64,000 nucleotides of DNA. It comes from Crossaster papposus (lineage: Eukaryota; Echinodermata; Asteroidea; Velatida; Solasteridae). How positions within the stretch are numbered: position 1 is the stretch's first letter; each line of letters opens with the position of its first letter. Of this stretch, positions 12,471 to 26,800 are shown piece by piece. The stretch is taken from positions 248,001-312,000 of the forward strand of contig JBAIAA010000352.1 of assembly GCA_037893245.1 (NCBI GenBank), given 5' to 3'. The translations under genes and the position numbers were made by a program. Below the pieces are notes generated by a model. It saw nothing but the letters and a program-made list of their open reading frames with translations, ran no database searches and had not been told where the DNA came from.

Positions 12471-14079
12471 TTTATCACTATGGAATTTACTACGAGACAT
12501 TAAAAGTTACCTGAACTTTATTTTACGTAAATTTTGCCTTAAAGGTAGGATACAACATTTGCAGATACCGAAAAAAATTACCACCGAATTATTAAGAAGT
12601 ATCTTACTTATGTGAAAGTAAATAAGGATTCTAGTCATCCAGTTAAACAATTGTGCTAGATATCTTGTAATTGTTCCTACAATGTATCCCAAAATAACAA
12701 AGGTACTATCTCCAAATTCAAAAAAAGTACTATCTCCAAATTCAAAAAAAAGTTCCTCCCTTTTAAAACAAATCTTTTTAAATCTTTTTTAATAACTAAG
12801 TCCTCATCATTTTCCAGCAAGTTAAATAGTCTAAGGCACCAAACCTATGCCCAAATTAAAAAAAATTAGATTTTGGAGATAGTCTATATTTCGGACCTCC
12901 CTCTTTCCTCCTCCCTTTTTCCTTTTCCTCCTCCTATCTCTTATGCTACAGAGCACCACTTCAAACCCAATAGATGTTGTAACTAGCTTGTAAACTCCCA
13001 ATTCTTATGAATTGAATAAGTGGAAATAAATGAACTGAACTGAACTTACATGTGTTGTACCAAATATTTGATCGCAGCCAAAATTAAGAAGAGTTAATCC
13101 TAAATTACCTCTCTTGCCTTTGCTTCTATTTTTACTAATAATAAGAGCCTGTTTGTTTCGTACAGATTCGGTAACCGGAGAGTCCAAGATGGCGACGTCG
13201 CAATGGATGTGGATACAAATTGAATACTTTTGAAGCATAAAGTAAACTTTTGTGGCAATATTTCTAAATTATTCTTTTATCACTATGGAATTTACTACGA
13301 GACATTAAAAGTTACCTAACTTTATTTACGTAAATTTTGCCTTAAAGGTAGAATACACCATTTGCAGATACCGAAAAAATTTACTACCGAATTATTAAGA
13401 AGTCTCTTACTTATATGAAAGTAAATAAGGAGTCTAGTCATCCAGTTAAACAATTGTGCTAGATATCTTGTAATTGTTCCTACAATGTATCCCAAAATAA
13501 CAAAGGTACTATCTCCAAATTCAAAAAAAGTACTATCTCCAAATTCAAAAAAAAGTTCCTCCCTTTTAAAACAAATCTTTTTAAATCTTTTTTAATAACT
13601 AAGTCCTCATCATTTTCCAGCAAGTTAAATAGTCCAAGGCACCAAACCTATGCCCAAATTTAAAAAAATTAGATTTTGGAGATAGTCTATATTTCGGACC
13701 TCCCTCTTTCCTCCTCCCTTTTTCCTTTTCCTCCTCCTATCTCTTATGCTACAGAGCACCACTTCAAACCCAATAGATGTTGTAACCAGCTTGTCAACTC
13801 CCAATTCTTATGAATTGAATAAGTGGAAATAAATGAACTGAACTGAACTGACATGTGTTGTACCAAATATTTGATCGCAGCCAAAATTAAGAAGAGTTAA
13901 TCCTAAATTACCTCTCTTGCCTTTGCTTCTATTTTTACTAATAATAAGAGCCTGTTTGTTTCGTACAGATTCGGTAACCGGAGAGTCCAAGATGGCAACG
14001 TCGCAATGGATGTGGATACAAATTGAATACTTTTGAAGCATAAAGTAAACTTTTGTGGCAATATTTATAAATTATTCTT
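12471..14079. repeat. Two-copy tandem duplication of about 804 bp
   Basis: Copies 12471-13275 and 13276-14079 are nearly identical over their whole length, starting TTTATCACTATGGAATTTAC. Each contains a 5' piece of family A (GGTAGGATACA/AACACC words, GGTATCTG-type), a CTCC-rich tract, a GAACTGAACTGAACT tail and the same 77-codon open frame, which is conserved only because the duplication is recent. Confidence 0.95.
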
Positions 14080-14306
14080 TTAGAATATATTTGTTCAGGA
14101 TTACAAATAGTAGGGTTGGTATAACTTTTTACAGCCATTTTAGATAGATTATCTCACAAATAGTACGTTTGCCTACAAAATTTGAAGCAGACGACATTAG
14201 TCTTGTGTAATTGGATTCGACGCACGGTGCCGGAATTACATGATTTCGTTTATGAAACAAACAGGCCGGCCCAAAGTATGGGAATTTTCAAAAATGTGGC
14301 TAGAGC

Positions 14307-14659
14307 TTAAAGGGATTGTATACGTTTGGTAATTACTCAAAAAAGGGTATGGCAATAAAAACTTACTTGGTAAGAAGTACAGCAGCTTTGGATAGTATAA
14401 TGCATTTTTATAAACTTTTCACTTCGAAGTACTGCGGTTATGGAAAAAGATATCACTTTTTATCCCCAAAAATTTGAATCTGAGAAGCGTTACTGCAGTG
14501 ACGTGTATTCCAATGCAGATTATTCTTTCTGCATGGACATAACCGCATAACCGCTAGAAATGAAGTTTTTACAGGTTAGTTTTATGGTATATATCTATAA
14601 CTATATAGGATTGAAACAAACAGTGGGTTCCAATTACCAAACGTATACGATCCCTTTAA
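14307..14659. mobile_element. Family B MITE copy 1
   Basis: TTAAAGGGATTGTATACGTT at the left and ACGTATACGATCCCTTTAA at the right. Interior words CACTTCGAAGTACTGCGGTT and GAGAAGCGTTACTGCAGTGA are shared with copies at 29.5, 31.1 and 55.2 kb. It lies 74 bp past the receptor stop codon. Confidence 0.9.
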
Positions 14660-14732
14660 AGATGATTGCAGAAGATGCAGGATGTTACACGGTGAAGTCC
14701 CTAAAGTCCTGCTTTCTCTCTTACTCTTGCAA

Positions 14733-14815
14733 TCAGAATTGGGTTTGCTCTTCCTCAGCAGCATCATCAGCAGCATCATCAGCAGCATCATCAGCAGTCT
14801 CATCAACAGGCATGG
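14733..14815 (-). other. Last coding exon with acidic DDAA-repeat tail
   Basis: Encodes AMPVDETADDAADDAADDAA EEEQTQF and TGA. The phase-1 join to the 7TM exon (GCGACAG|CCATG) gives one continuous frame. The DDAA units come from a short trinucleotide-type expansion (GCTGATGAT), so tail length is probably variable between individuals. Confidence 0.75.
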
Positions 14816-17800
14816 CTGCAGTGAGAAAAAAACAGACACTATTACTACTTAGAACCTTAACTAAATAGACCAGTTTGGTATTCCAACTACACAATTTTTC
14901 TTTCAGGAAATATGCGGCAGATAAGGGGACGTTTGGACGTACGTGGTAACCCAATCTAAATTTGTTTGCATTTTTATGTGCAATTAGAAAAGACGAAGAA
15001 AACATTCATTTGAACAAAAAAGTTTGGATATAAAGTATACATGACACCTCACTGTAGAAATTATTTTTTTGAAAATTGTTACTTTAGAACACGACAATCT
15101 CGTAATCAGCAACCCCGTTTCATCAGCTTATTTATCCCTGAACCGAAGTATTACTGAAACAAAGTCCTAAAAAGCATGTTGAACCAAAATTTGAATCAAG
15201 GACTTATTTTAACACAACAAAAGAGTAACTAGAGCTTATGTGGTTCACGAAGCATGGATATAAGCCCAAATAGCTTTTTAAAAGGTTTGTGTAAACTGAC
15301 TCACACTGACCACTAGATGACATTGGCCAAATTCTGACCCCTGCTGACCATTAGGTGACCATTGACCAATTATGTTTATATCCTGTAGAGAGGCTTTTTT
15401 CAGGGATGTACTGACCACTTTTGAGAAAGACTGTGAAAGAAGCATTTTGTAGTTTTTAAGAAAATGACTACTAGTGACCACTAGGTGACCTTTGACCACA
15501 CATGCTGGTCACTTGCGATATAGGACAGGTCAAAGAAGATCCTGTCCAAATTTGGCTGAAATCGGCCATGAAATTTGGAAGATATTGCATTTTTGGTGAG
15601 CATTTGCCAGAAGAAATAAATAAAGAACTGGAGGAGAAAGTAATGCCGCGAATCAGCGTGCTTCGTTGATATAATAATACATTTGTTAAAGAGAATGCAG
15701 AATTGAAAATTTATTGCATCATAACTTACCTGTCGCATTTTCATACACAGGATGGATTTCCACGTTCACATCATGATCTTCGTCTTTCTGGCCATTATCA
15801 TTTTCATATGTGTCTTCTAACTCCAGAGTCAAAGCTTTTCTGTCACCACCAGTTTCATACAGATTGTGTTTTATCTTCACATCCTTGACTTTCTTGTTAC
15901 CGGTGTCTATATTCTCCTTTTTCTTAGTAAGGGCGACTACGTTCCTCATGAACATCAAGACCAGGATAATTGTGGCATCTGCTGTCAGACCGATGGAGAT
16001 TGCAGGGATGCCCAACTCTGGATCAAATACCGGTAAGTTGAGAACACAGGCCCAGGCAATCAGAATCAAGATGCTGAAGAGACTAGTGACCGAGATGTAC
16101 TTGCCCTCGTGGTTGGCATGAGAAGCATTCATGGCACCAAAGGAGGACAGGAAGGTAACAAGGACCAGGAAGTAGGCATACATCATGAAGATGGTCAGAT
16201 CGATGTTAGTGATGCCGCAATCAAGCAGTGAAACAGTCCCACAGGCATTCAGGGGTACGTTGACACTAGGAGGAATCAGGACCAGCCACTCAACCACCAG
16301 GAAGGCCTCAGGAAGGAGGAAGGCCAGAAACAAGAGTGATTGGGACCAGGAGCCGGCAAAGTTCATATCCACACCTGGTTGTTTACGTGCAAATCGATTT
16401 GCCCGGATGCTCTTGACGATCATGGCAGCGTACACCACGCAGTACACAAAACTGACACCAAAACGACGGATACCACAAATGGCTGGATTGGGTTCAAACA
16501 TGAATGCCACATTAAGAAGGTACATCAGGATAATCCCCAAAAGAAGCCACATGCTGAGACTGAAAGAGGCACTCTGAACAACGTAGCTTTGACGCTGGCA
16601 GAGAAACAAGAAGCCAATTAAAAGTGCAAATACTCCACAGACACCCGACACGGCTAGGACGACGGTTGACCAAATACCATAATCTATCCATCTCCAGACA
16701 TACGCCCGAACTGAAGCAGCTCCATCAGCTAAGACGATAGGACCACAAGAACACCCAGATGGATCTCTTTGAGCTTCCTCAGCAGCAGGGCTGTACAACT
16801 TGATGCCTGCACTATGGAGATTAAGTTGGTTGCTCTGCCATCTGCCAACCTGAAATGAGAACCATTTGTAATGGACCGATCCGGCCTGTCAATCACTACG
16901 CGCGCATTGACCAATAAGATTCCGAGTTTTGTTCAGGTAAATAGCAACGGTTGCTACAGGCGTGGTCCGCCATTAGCTCGGTCAAACTATATCACATGTG
17001 CTTAGAAAAGTGTACACAAACAAATAGCTTCGGTACGAAAAGGCACCGTGTTTGTCAATCAAAATACGGCTATGTGGAGTTTTTAAAAATGTCAAAAATA
17101 TGCATGAAATGGTCAGGAAATATGTAAATAACACGCTGGTACTCGTATCACGGCATCATTTTGTTCCCGTTAAATACCAAAACAAATCTCGAAAATGAGA
17201 ATTACCGTTGAACTCATGTGACGTGAACGGCGGGAATGTCAAGAAGACAAGGTCAAGGACAGTATAGTCTAAGGTAGGATAGGGGGCCTATGTAGAGTTA
17301 ATAGTAATGCTCTACATGTGTATAAGTCTATATTCCAGTACGGGTATACTTACCAAGCAACCATACAGATACAAATACACCGTCCGTAACTTAAAATTCC
17401 ATGGTTTTTCTTCTCTCCTGATCGGCTCATGGCATGCATGCTTCATTCCCCCAACTTGAACTTATTCATCCTTCATGTACTGTACATACCCTTCCTTAAA
17501 ATAATGGTCATCGTCCGCTAGCTTGCTGATAGTCCCCGCCTAAAGTTTAAATAAATATTTCGTTGTACGTGATACGCCTAGCCGTACACGTACATCTGTA
17601 TACGTAAAGTACGTATGTACACGTTCACATGAGTGCAACTTGACCGAGGTAATGGCGTCGCGATGCCGTTGCTAAGGTGGGCGGGGCTTATGGTCAAATC
17701 CGGATCGGTTCATTGTTTTGAAATTCTGAAGAATCAACAAAAGTAAAACAGCACAGGTTTTTCAGATAACTCAAATAATCAGGTGTCCCCAATAGGTTAA

Positions 17801-20800
17801 CTGGCCTGATAATGTCAATTAGTACAGGTAATGATTAGACGTTTTACTTTCTATAGTCCCCCTCTGGCCTTGGCAGCATGTTTCTTGTGTTTTGTAAATA
17901 AAATGATCCTAACTTTTATCACTTACAATTAGAAACTGCCCATTCTGTTCATCGTACTGGTAGTTTTTTATGTTGTAAGTGGCAGGTGCACTGTGTTCAT
18001 CAAATGAGAAGGGGTTTCCACCTGCTCCATCCTCCACTGTCACCTGAAGTATCGCATCCACCTTTTCTTGTGGAGATGAATCAAGAAAACTCTCACACAG
18101 TCCATCATTGGAGGAACCACACTTTGAGTCATGGAGCAGGTTAGCACCGTAGACGGCAACGTACAAAGCATTGACAAGTGGAGAGATTTCTCCAGACAAC
18201 TCCTGGAGAGATTCTTGCAGCTGATTGTCAAACTGGCAGTCGGATGAAACTGGACAAATTTGCTGGAGATAATCTCGGAGGTAAGGGTTTCTTGCACTAG
18301 CAGCTTCAAGGTGGTCCGAGTCTGAGAAGTACTCTTGTATCTCAGGAAGGTCTGGTCTGTGTTTGGTCACCAGCAGCATTCCCTTGGCTGAGTTTTCTAG
18401 ACCCGAAACAAGAGTTAGAGAGTCCCAAGTGTCGGTTCCCACCCACACAAACCTCTTGCTCAGTTTGAAGTGATCAGCATACAAGAGGTTCCTGGCATCT
18501 TTTTCACTGACAAAGGCAACAATGACATTCAGAAAGTCGTCGTTGCTAAAATCATTGATGACATCCTGGAAGTCTGTGGTATCATTAATGTAGTGTTGAG
18601 CTCCAAGGCAAATGCCAGCTACCTGGGCAGCCATCTGGAATTCTTGATAGTTGGCTATGCCATAAGGAGTCAAAGAGTGTACGACTCCTACATACCTCCA
18701 GTCAAATTCCTCTAGGATCCCAATGATGGCAGAAACCTCTTCCTTGTATGGAGTAGATGTGGCCAAAACTAGGGAATTGTCATCGAGATTGGGATTCAAG
18801 GCACTGTAGCTGATCTGTAAAAGATCAATCATTACACCATGTCACAGTGAAGTCACTTGTTTTCTTCTACACTTTACCCAAAACCTCCCACCTTTTCATT
18901 TGAAAAACATTAAAGGCCGGTATGGCTATGGACACTGCATTGCTTGAAATAATTGTGTCTGGTAATAAGCTGCTGTTTTAAGCCTAGGTCACACTGTCAC
19001 GATTTTTGCGATCACGGCCTCTGATTAGTTGAGCAGTTTTAATTGGGGTGAATCGAGAAAAAAGTGCCCCAATTGCACGCTCCTAAGCATACTTACGATC
19101 CTTCTACGATGACACTACGAATATTGACCACAACTGTACAGTTTTGATGCCAATTCATCATGACCTGCTACGGTATCCTTCGGTGTACTAAAGTTCTAGT
19201 ACGATAGCGTCAAGACTCCTCTACGATTATAGCAGCTCACAGATCATTGTGCTAAGATTGACGACATTTTATTGTCACGCTTCACTACATCGTAGAACAT
19301 TATAAAACAGTCATGGGTATTCGGAGTGATTCGTGATAAAATTAAACCACGATTGGCCATTGAAGGCCCACGGAAGACCAGTAATGCCTACCAGATGGCG
19401 TTGTGCACGATTGAGTTACAATTGCACTGCAACTGCCCCACGGTTTAAACAAATCATATAGCACCGCCACGACAGTTTTTTAACAGTTAAAAACTGTCGG
19501 GGGAGTTTGCCGACCAGTTAAGATTCATCACGACTCATCAAGATTCACCAAGATGCCGCTACGAGTATGTCAAGGATTTTTTGAATCGTGGGCTATCGTT
19601 TGGTAAAATCGCGAGTGTGACCTAGACTAAATAGCCAAATAATACTTACCATTGGCAGTTCACTTTGACCAGTCACAGTGTTTGCAATCTCCTCAGCGAC
19701 GTCAGGATTAGCCGGACCTAGAACAGCAAATGGTTCTCCTGTACTCTCAAGACTGACATAATCACCCAACAGCCCAACAAGCTTCCGAGTCGCAATTGCA
19801 GGATTCCCACAAGAATCTATCACAGTCACACCAAGCGTTACCCCGGGTAGAACTGACGGGTCTGCATTCACCTTGTCAAGAGCGTACAGGAGTGATTCTA
19901 GAGCCAGTGATTCTTCCGGCTTGCGGTCTCCGCAGGTTAACCCCTCTCCAGACTCGCTGAGCTGCATGACCACGGGAAAGTCCAAGTCCCCTGGGATGCG
20001 GAAGTAGTCTTGGTGGGAGGTGGTGTTGGTGTCGGGCGATGGCGGTGGGTTACATTCCAAGCATAAACCGGTACATTCCGATGAGAACATTGGATCAATG
20101 ATGTCATCAGAGAGGTTGGAGAGGCCATCCACATCGTCCCAAGAACCAATCTGTTGACAGGATAATGTGAAAATCAGTGTTACACCTTACAGCTTTTCGT
20201 GCAGATTGGTAATGCGCAGATCAAGCACCTTCTCTTATCAACATTGCTACCAAGTCATCCGAAACTCTAACTCATGAAAACCGACCTCTTGATACTGGTA
20301 CATGTTGTTCATCTCTTTGAGCTGGTATATTGAGTAGAGAGCTGGCCCGTCTCCGTTTTCATCAAAGCTGATCATCTTCTTTGAGTCAACCGGACTGATA
20401 AAAGCAACGTCTTTAAGGTGGTCAAACCAATCCTGGCTGTCGACCTCATAGAGAGCATCGCAGGGACCTCCATTGGGACAAGTGTCACCGACGAGGTTGG
20501 AGAGGGCCACTGCATAAGCATGAATTACATTGATGATGTTTTCTGTATCCACGCTGTTCACGTCGCTGCTAGACAGCGTCTCAGAACCTGAAACAAAGAG
20601 AAAACAAATCTGAAATGGGAACACCTTGTCTAAAGTAAGCAATGTGAATAAATTGTGCAAGCACTATGTATGTACCATAAAGGGATATTGTGCATATGTG
20701 ACCAGCTTCCACAAAACAAGACAATAGTTGTTTTTTTGAAAAGTGAGATATTGTTATTTTCATTTATTACACATCTTCAGCTTTGAATTTGGTACCAAAA

Positions 20801-23800
20801 CCACCTTTATACCATACAAACTTATATTTTTATGAGAATTTTGAGACTGCGTATACACCCGATTCTGAATAATGAGTTATAAATGTCTTTAAAAGTTAAA
20901 TGATTTTTGTACTTTCTCATCAATAAAGTTGATTTTGTTTAACTGAGGGTTGAAGTATACATATTAAAAAATAAAAAAAAATAAAAAATGTCCGCCATAT
21001 TATGGACCCCATTTCAACTTTGACGAGCTGTACGACTTATGTCGGGTTTCAAAGGGGCGAGTCATATATCATGAATTACAGCATTTTGAAATCACTGCTA
21101 TACATCCCTGCAAGAACTGTTGGTATACAAACTTTAACACATAATGTACGTTGACAGGATGGCCTTTTTCGTTTACAATCAGTATGAGAATCAATTTTAC
21201 CCGTGCAATTTTTGCGATATGTTGTGTCACCACCAGAAAGGTCACACTTGAATTTCTTCATCCAGTATTCATTGAAGTAGGGATTGGTGCCATCTTGAGT
21301 CTCAGGAGTCAACTGGAGAAAGTAGTCTTCAAACTTGGGGAAGACTGACGTCTTGAAAAACACCGTCAGGGCTCCTAGGTGCATCAAGAAAAAATTGGTT
21401 GCTTAGCTTTTTAAAGAGGGAATACAGTTAAAAAGCCGCAGATTAATGGACAGACGGATAGCAGATAGAGAAACGGTAAGAGTCGGGTCAAATGCTTACC
21501 AATAGCTTGGTCTTCAAAGCCTGGGATGTATTCAGTCCTGGTACCCCAGGTATCAGATGCAAGAAACTGAAATTGACTTGCATCAATATTCTTGTCGACC
21601 ATTGCCTGAAATAGGGCTTGGGCGTGGTCGTCAATCAGGAAAAGAACCAATGTACTTGCACTGGGTTTTGTTAATATGTCATTCAGCAGACCGACATAAT
21701 TGGTGGTTGAGTCTACGACAAAGGAGTTGGCAATGCAGATTCCTTTCTGTATAGAGAATAGGAAAAACATTCGACAGTAGTACGTGGATCGTAAACCTGC
21801 ATATTCCCTCGAGTTGATATTTTGTTATCAAGAATAGCTACCCCAGATGCAGCCTTCGGCATCAAGTGATACCTCAGTCCTTTTTATTATGCCTTCCCCA
21901 AAAGACACCTTATTCACTTTGTGTAGCTGTCATTTTATGAATTATTATGGTTTATACCAACCTTAGTCACCACCTCTTTAAGAGCCTGGATACCACCTTC
22001 TCCATAAGCACCCTTGGTGTGGAGAGTCTGTATATATGTCAAGCCCAACCTTGCTAACAGATCTGCCATAGCTGCTGCTTGCTTGGTGTCTGGGGGTACT
22101 GTGCGAAGAAAGTTGCCAAACGAACTTTTGTCACTCAGTGTTGGACTTGTAGCACTGTTGGCCATCATTGGCACATCTAGAACTTGAAGGACTTTGCTCT
22201 CTTCGATGGCCTTGCCACTGCTGCCAGAATGTAGCACACCCATAAGGTAGGAATCGTCTTCTTGGTTGGGAAACCCTCCATCAAAATCCCATCCCTGGAT
22301 GGATCGAAATGCTTCTATCTTAGCAGCAGTCACGTCCCCGCAGATGTCATTCAGGGTCAGCGACAACCGCACCCCCGAGAGGAAGCTAGTGTTGCAGTTT
22401 ATTTCACGAACTGCAAAGCGGGCTGCCTCGGCTTGAGTGAACTTGTTCTCTCGTAAGGCATCACATTGACTTCCACGAAGGTCAAAGAGACCCTCAATGA
22501 CAAACTGGGTGCGATGATCAGCACCATAACACAAAGGGTCGCTGCAGAATCCGACCCAGGAAGTGGATGGTGGTATACCAGCGATGGGACCATCTGGGCC
22601 ATAGAATGTCAGCAGGTCTGTATTCAGATTCAAACCTTCTTCTGATGTCCACTCTCCAACCTGAGATAAGAAACAATTCACTCACTTTTAAAATGAAGGT
22701 GACTGAATCTGATTTCCCTAATTCCAAGTAATTAATGGTAAAAATCTAAAATCTTGTTCCTAAGGAAACTGAATCTACCTTAGCTAACCTTCTTTTTTTC
22801 TTTTTTTAATCTGAAGAGTGGCATACATATGGAAAACTTTATGCCCGATCATAATATTTTTTGTTGGCCTTTTCACCACGCAAACCTTCATAACGCACCT
22901 GATCATAAAGGGTAAACATTTTTTGGGGGTTAAATAAACAACACCTAGGCAGGTTCGGAGACAGAGCTGTTTGCATCTTGGCAAATATAAGGAAAATTGG
23001 CTGGCGAATCCCCATTTCTAAACGTCTAGTCCTGATGGTGTAACTGTCCAAAGAACATATCTAGAAGGTTTGTAAGACTATACCTCATTATATTGGTAGG
23101 TATCGTTCGTCTCAGTTAATTGGTAAAAAGAATACCAAGCAGGGCCGTCTCCATTCTCATCAAATTTCACCCTTCTTTTCAAACCAACGTGACTGACAAA
23201 ATCAACTTCTTTGAGGTGTTCCAGCCATTCCTTTCTCGATACGTCAAAGACGGCATCGCAGACCCTTCCATCTGGGCAGGTTTCGTTAATCAAATTAGAC
23301 AGGGCGATTGCGTACACATAAACAGAATTTATGAAGTATTCCGTTGCTGCGCTAACATCACTTCTAACGTCACTGCTTGACAGCATCTCAGAACCTGATG
23401 GACAATTAAATATTTTCTATTTAATCTACTGTAAATGGAATTAGAAACAATTTGCATTGGGGGAATTTACCTCTCCCCAATGCAAATTCCATCCAGTAAA
23501 AAGTTTGTATAAGGTACGCACTGTTATATTAGACTCAAATAATGACCCCATAGAAAAAACAACCGGGATTCCAGGCGGGATCCCGCCGGGAAAAACTTGC
23601 GCGATTTTTTTGCGGGATTATCTGGGATCCCGGTTGAACCTGGATTTTTTTAACCGGGATCCAGGTAAATTTTTAGCGGATCCTGGTTGGATTCAACCGG
23701 GATCCCGGTTAATTCAACCGGGATCCCGGTTAATTCAACCGGGATCACGGTTGGATTTAACCGGGATTTCGGTTAATTGCAGTTAATTTATCCCAGCACC

Positions 23801-26800
23801 GCCAACAAATTCAATTCAATTTAATTTAATAACATAATTATCAGATTTGGTTGATCGGGCCAAACCAACCCAAAACATGAAAAAAAAAAAAAAATCAGAA
23901 AAAAAAAAATCAATCCGAATCGACGAATACAGAACCAAATACACAAAAACACAAAAACCTGAATGTCTGGCTTGGGCAAACCACATAATATTTTCTAACA
24001 GTTTCTATCAGTTTTTTGTTGGTTATTTTGAGTTTTTCACAAGATGGCTATAAAACCGACATGACCAGACCAGAACGTAAGCCTCGACCCAACCGAAGTG
24101 ACAAAATGCGTCTAAGAGAAGGTAAAGTTGACGTGCCAGAGCAGTTACTTCTTTAGTCTTAAGACACTTTAAAAATTAAACTATATATCACTGCACTGTT
24201 TGTTTTTCCTTTTGTAAAAAGTATCATTTAATTATATCTTCCATTGCAAGTAAAAGTAATTCTTATCTTTCTTGAATACTTCTACACGATTCTATACCTG
24301 TACAGTTGCGGCTAAACAGTGGCAATTCTCCAGGAAGATTGCATTCAAATTTCAGCATCCAGTATTCCTTGAAGTAGGGATTGAAGGCAGTATCAGGAGT
24401 CAGCCCGAGGTAGTATTCCTCATATTCTGGAACTCTTGCAGATTTGAAGCCTACCGTCAGGACTCCTGTAATGAGAAGTAACAACTAAACAAAAATCGTA
24501 TGTGGTGATGACAAACTCCCTGATTTTATCGACACGACTCTGCCTTACTGGTTTCGCGGCGAAAAGGTTTCTTTACGTGTCGCTTACTTTGCCACCCGTT
24601 TCATGCCGTGCGGGCAAGTCGATGCTTGGCAGGCATTTGTGTGCTACATAAATGGTGGCAGCTGTGCCACCAGTTGCTCGCTTTGCATACACGCACAACA
24701 AATTCAGCCGCCTAGAGTATAACTTTGCTTGAGAATTTTGAGTGTACAGCCCATGGTGATACTCGAGGCACTTGAATGATTTACAAGCAATAGGGCATGA
24801 ACAATAGTAAATAAATGCCACTTTCACCGTTCATATGACGACTTGATGAGATTGTGATCAACCTCGATCGCTCACCTCAAATACATTTCCAGCATAACTG
24901 TACCTTTGGCTGGCTCTTCCAAGCCGGAGATGCGATTCAAAGTGGGTTCCCAAGTATTGGAACCAACGAACTGAAACTGTCCTGCCCTGACATTCATGGA
25001 GACCAACTGCTGAAAAAGTGCTCTAGTTTCCCGAATGCCTAAGAAAACAATAATCGTCTTGGCCTTAGGCTTAGCCAAGAGGTCAAGGACAAGTTGGTCA
25101 TAATCTGTTTCTTGATCCACTCTGAAGGAATTGGCAATGCAGATGCCTCCCTACGGGTATAAAAGAAATGAAATGCGGACCCAAGATTAACATTTCCTTT
25201 CAAGTTAACATCTGTCTGTAGTTACGTAAACATTAAACTTATCTCCTAAACAGGTTAACAATGTATGGTAATCCCTTGGATATTAGCCTGTTTTTTTTAA
25301 TCCTCTGCCTTTGGCCTTACCTCATCCGCTAACTCTTTCAAAGCCTGGATAGCACCATCCCCATAAGTATTCTTCGTGTTGATTGTCTGAACATAAATCA
25401 AGTCCAGACTGGCCAAAAGATCTATGATGGCTGCAACTTGCCCAGTATCTGAAGGGTTGGTGCGCAGAAAGTTGCCAAATTTATCTTTGTCACTTAGCAA
25501 CGGAGTTGAAGCTGTGTTGTCGATGACTGGCACATCAGCTATCTGTAGATTCGTGGACGTAACAATGGCTGATCCACTGTAGGCATTATGCAGTGCACCC
25601 AGGAGGTAGGAATCATCTTGTCTTGGAAACCCTCCATCAAAGTTCCACCTCTGGATCAGATCCAGAGAGTCCTTACTTAATGCCTCTAGGTCCCCACAAA
25701 ACTCGTGATTCACCAAGGAAAGACGGACATCTGGCAGCAAACTAGGATCCTGATTGATTTGATGAACTGCGTAGTAAACTGGTTCCAAATGAGAGTACAG
25801 AATAGGACTAAAGATTGCACATTCAATTTTTACAAAGTATAGCGCCTCTATAACAAAGTCGGTGAGTTCTTGGCTGCTTCTTGAGTTCTTGACTGAGATG
25901 GGGGGATCAACAGGGGTGTCGCCTTGGCCATAGAATTCCACCTGATCCTTGTTGAGAGTCAGACGCTGAGCTGTTGTCCACTCACCAACCTTAGTAAAGC
26001 AAATCAGAAAATTATCTCAAAAACATTTAATAAAAAAGCATCAAACGGAAAAGCTCATCCAACATGTAAACACCTGGATTTTTGTTTTTTTCCCACCCAT
26101 AAAAGATCTTTAACTTAATGCTTTAATATTTCTTGGAAAAGCTTATGGCAACATTATAATGTTCGTTTTTTATATAGCGCTTTAGACTCCCACAATGTGG
26201 GTGTATCAAAGCGCTTTACAACTATTATCCCTGTTCACCAGGAACGAGACCATTTCTGCAGCAGCTCAAGATCAGCGCATGTGGTCTCTACCTTCACAGG
26301 TACCCATTTATACTCCTGGGTGGAGAGAGGCAATTGTAGCAAAGTGTCTTGCCCAAGACACAAGCACCATGTTCCCTGCCAGGGTTTGAACCCACGTACC
26401 ATCATACAGGAGTCAAACACGGTAACCACTGGACCACAGTGCCCTAACATTAAATTGCCCTGTATGTACCTTTTGGAGGGAGTATGTATTTGGTGTGCCA
26501 GCATTCTTGAACTGTAGAACTTCGTAAACTTCATTTGCCGGGTCACCGTTTTCATTGAATGATATGGCGCGACCTCCGATTCCTGTGAAGTTTACCTGTC
26601 TAATGAAGTCAATGAATTCAGATCCTGGTAAAAGAAAAAATATTATATTAATTATTTTTACAATTTTGTTTGAGAAGGCTTTGTAAAGATCTCATTTTAG
26701 TCAAATGGATTTTAAAGTACTAACCAGTTCGCGCCGGAGGACGCCGGACACGCAAAGTTTTCCCCAGATTCAAAACGGATGACGCATAAACACGTCACGA

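Noticed and set aside
12507..14041. Two identical 77-codon frames 803 bp apart
   Set aside because: Identity is explained by the tandem duplication; the frame itself overlaps repeat sequence and has no known motif.
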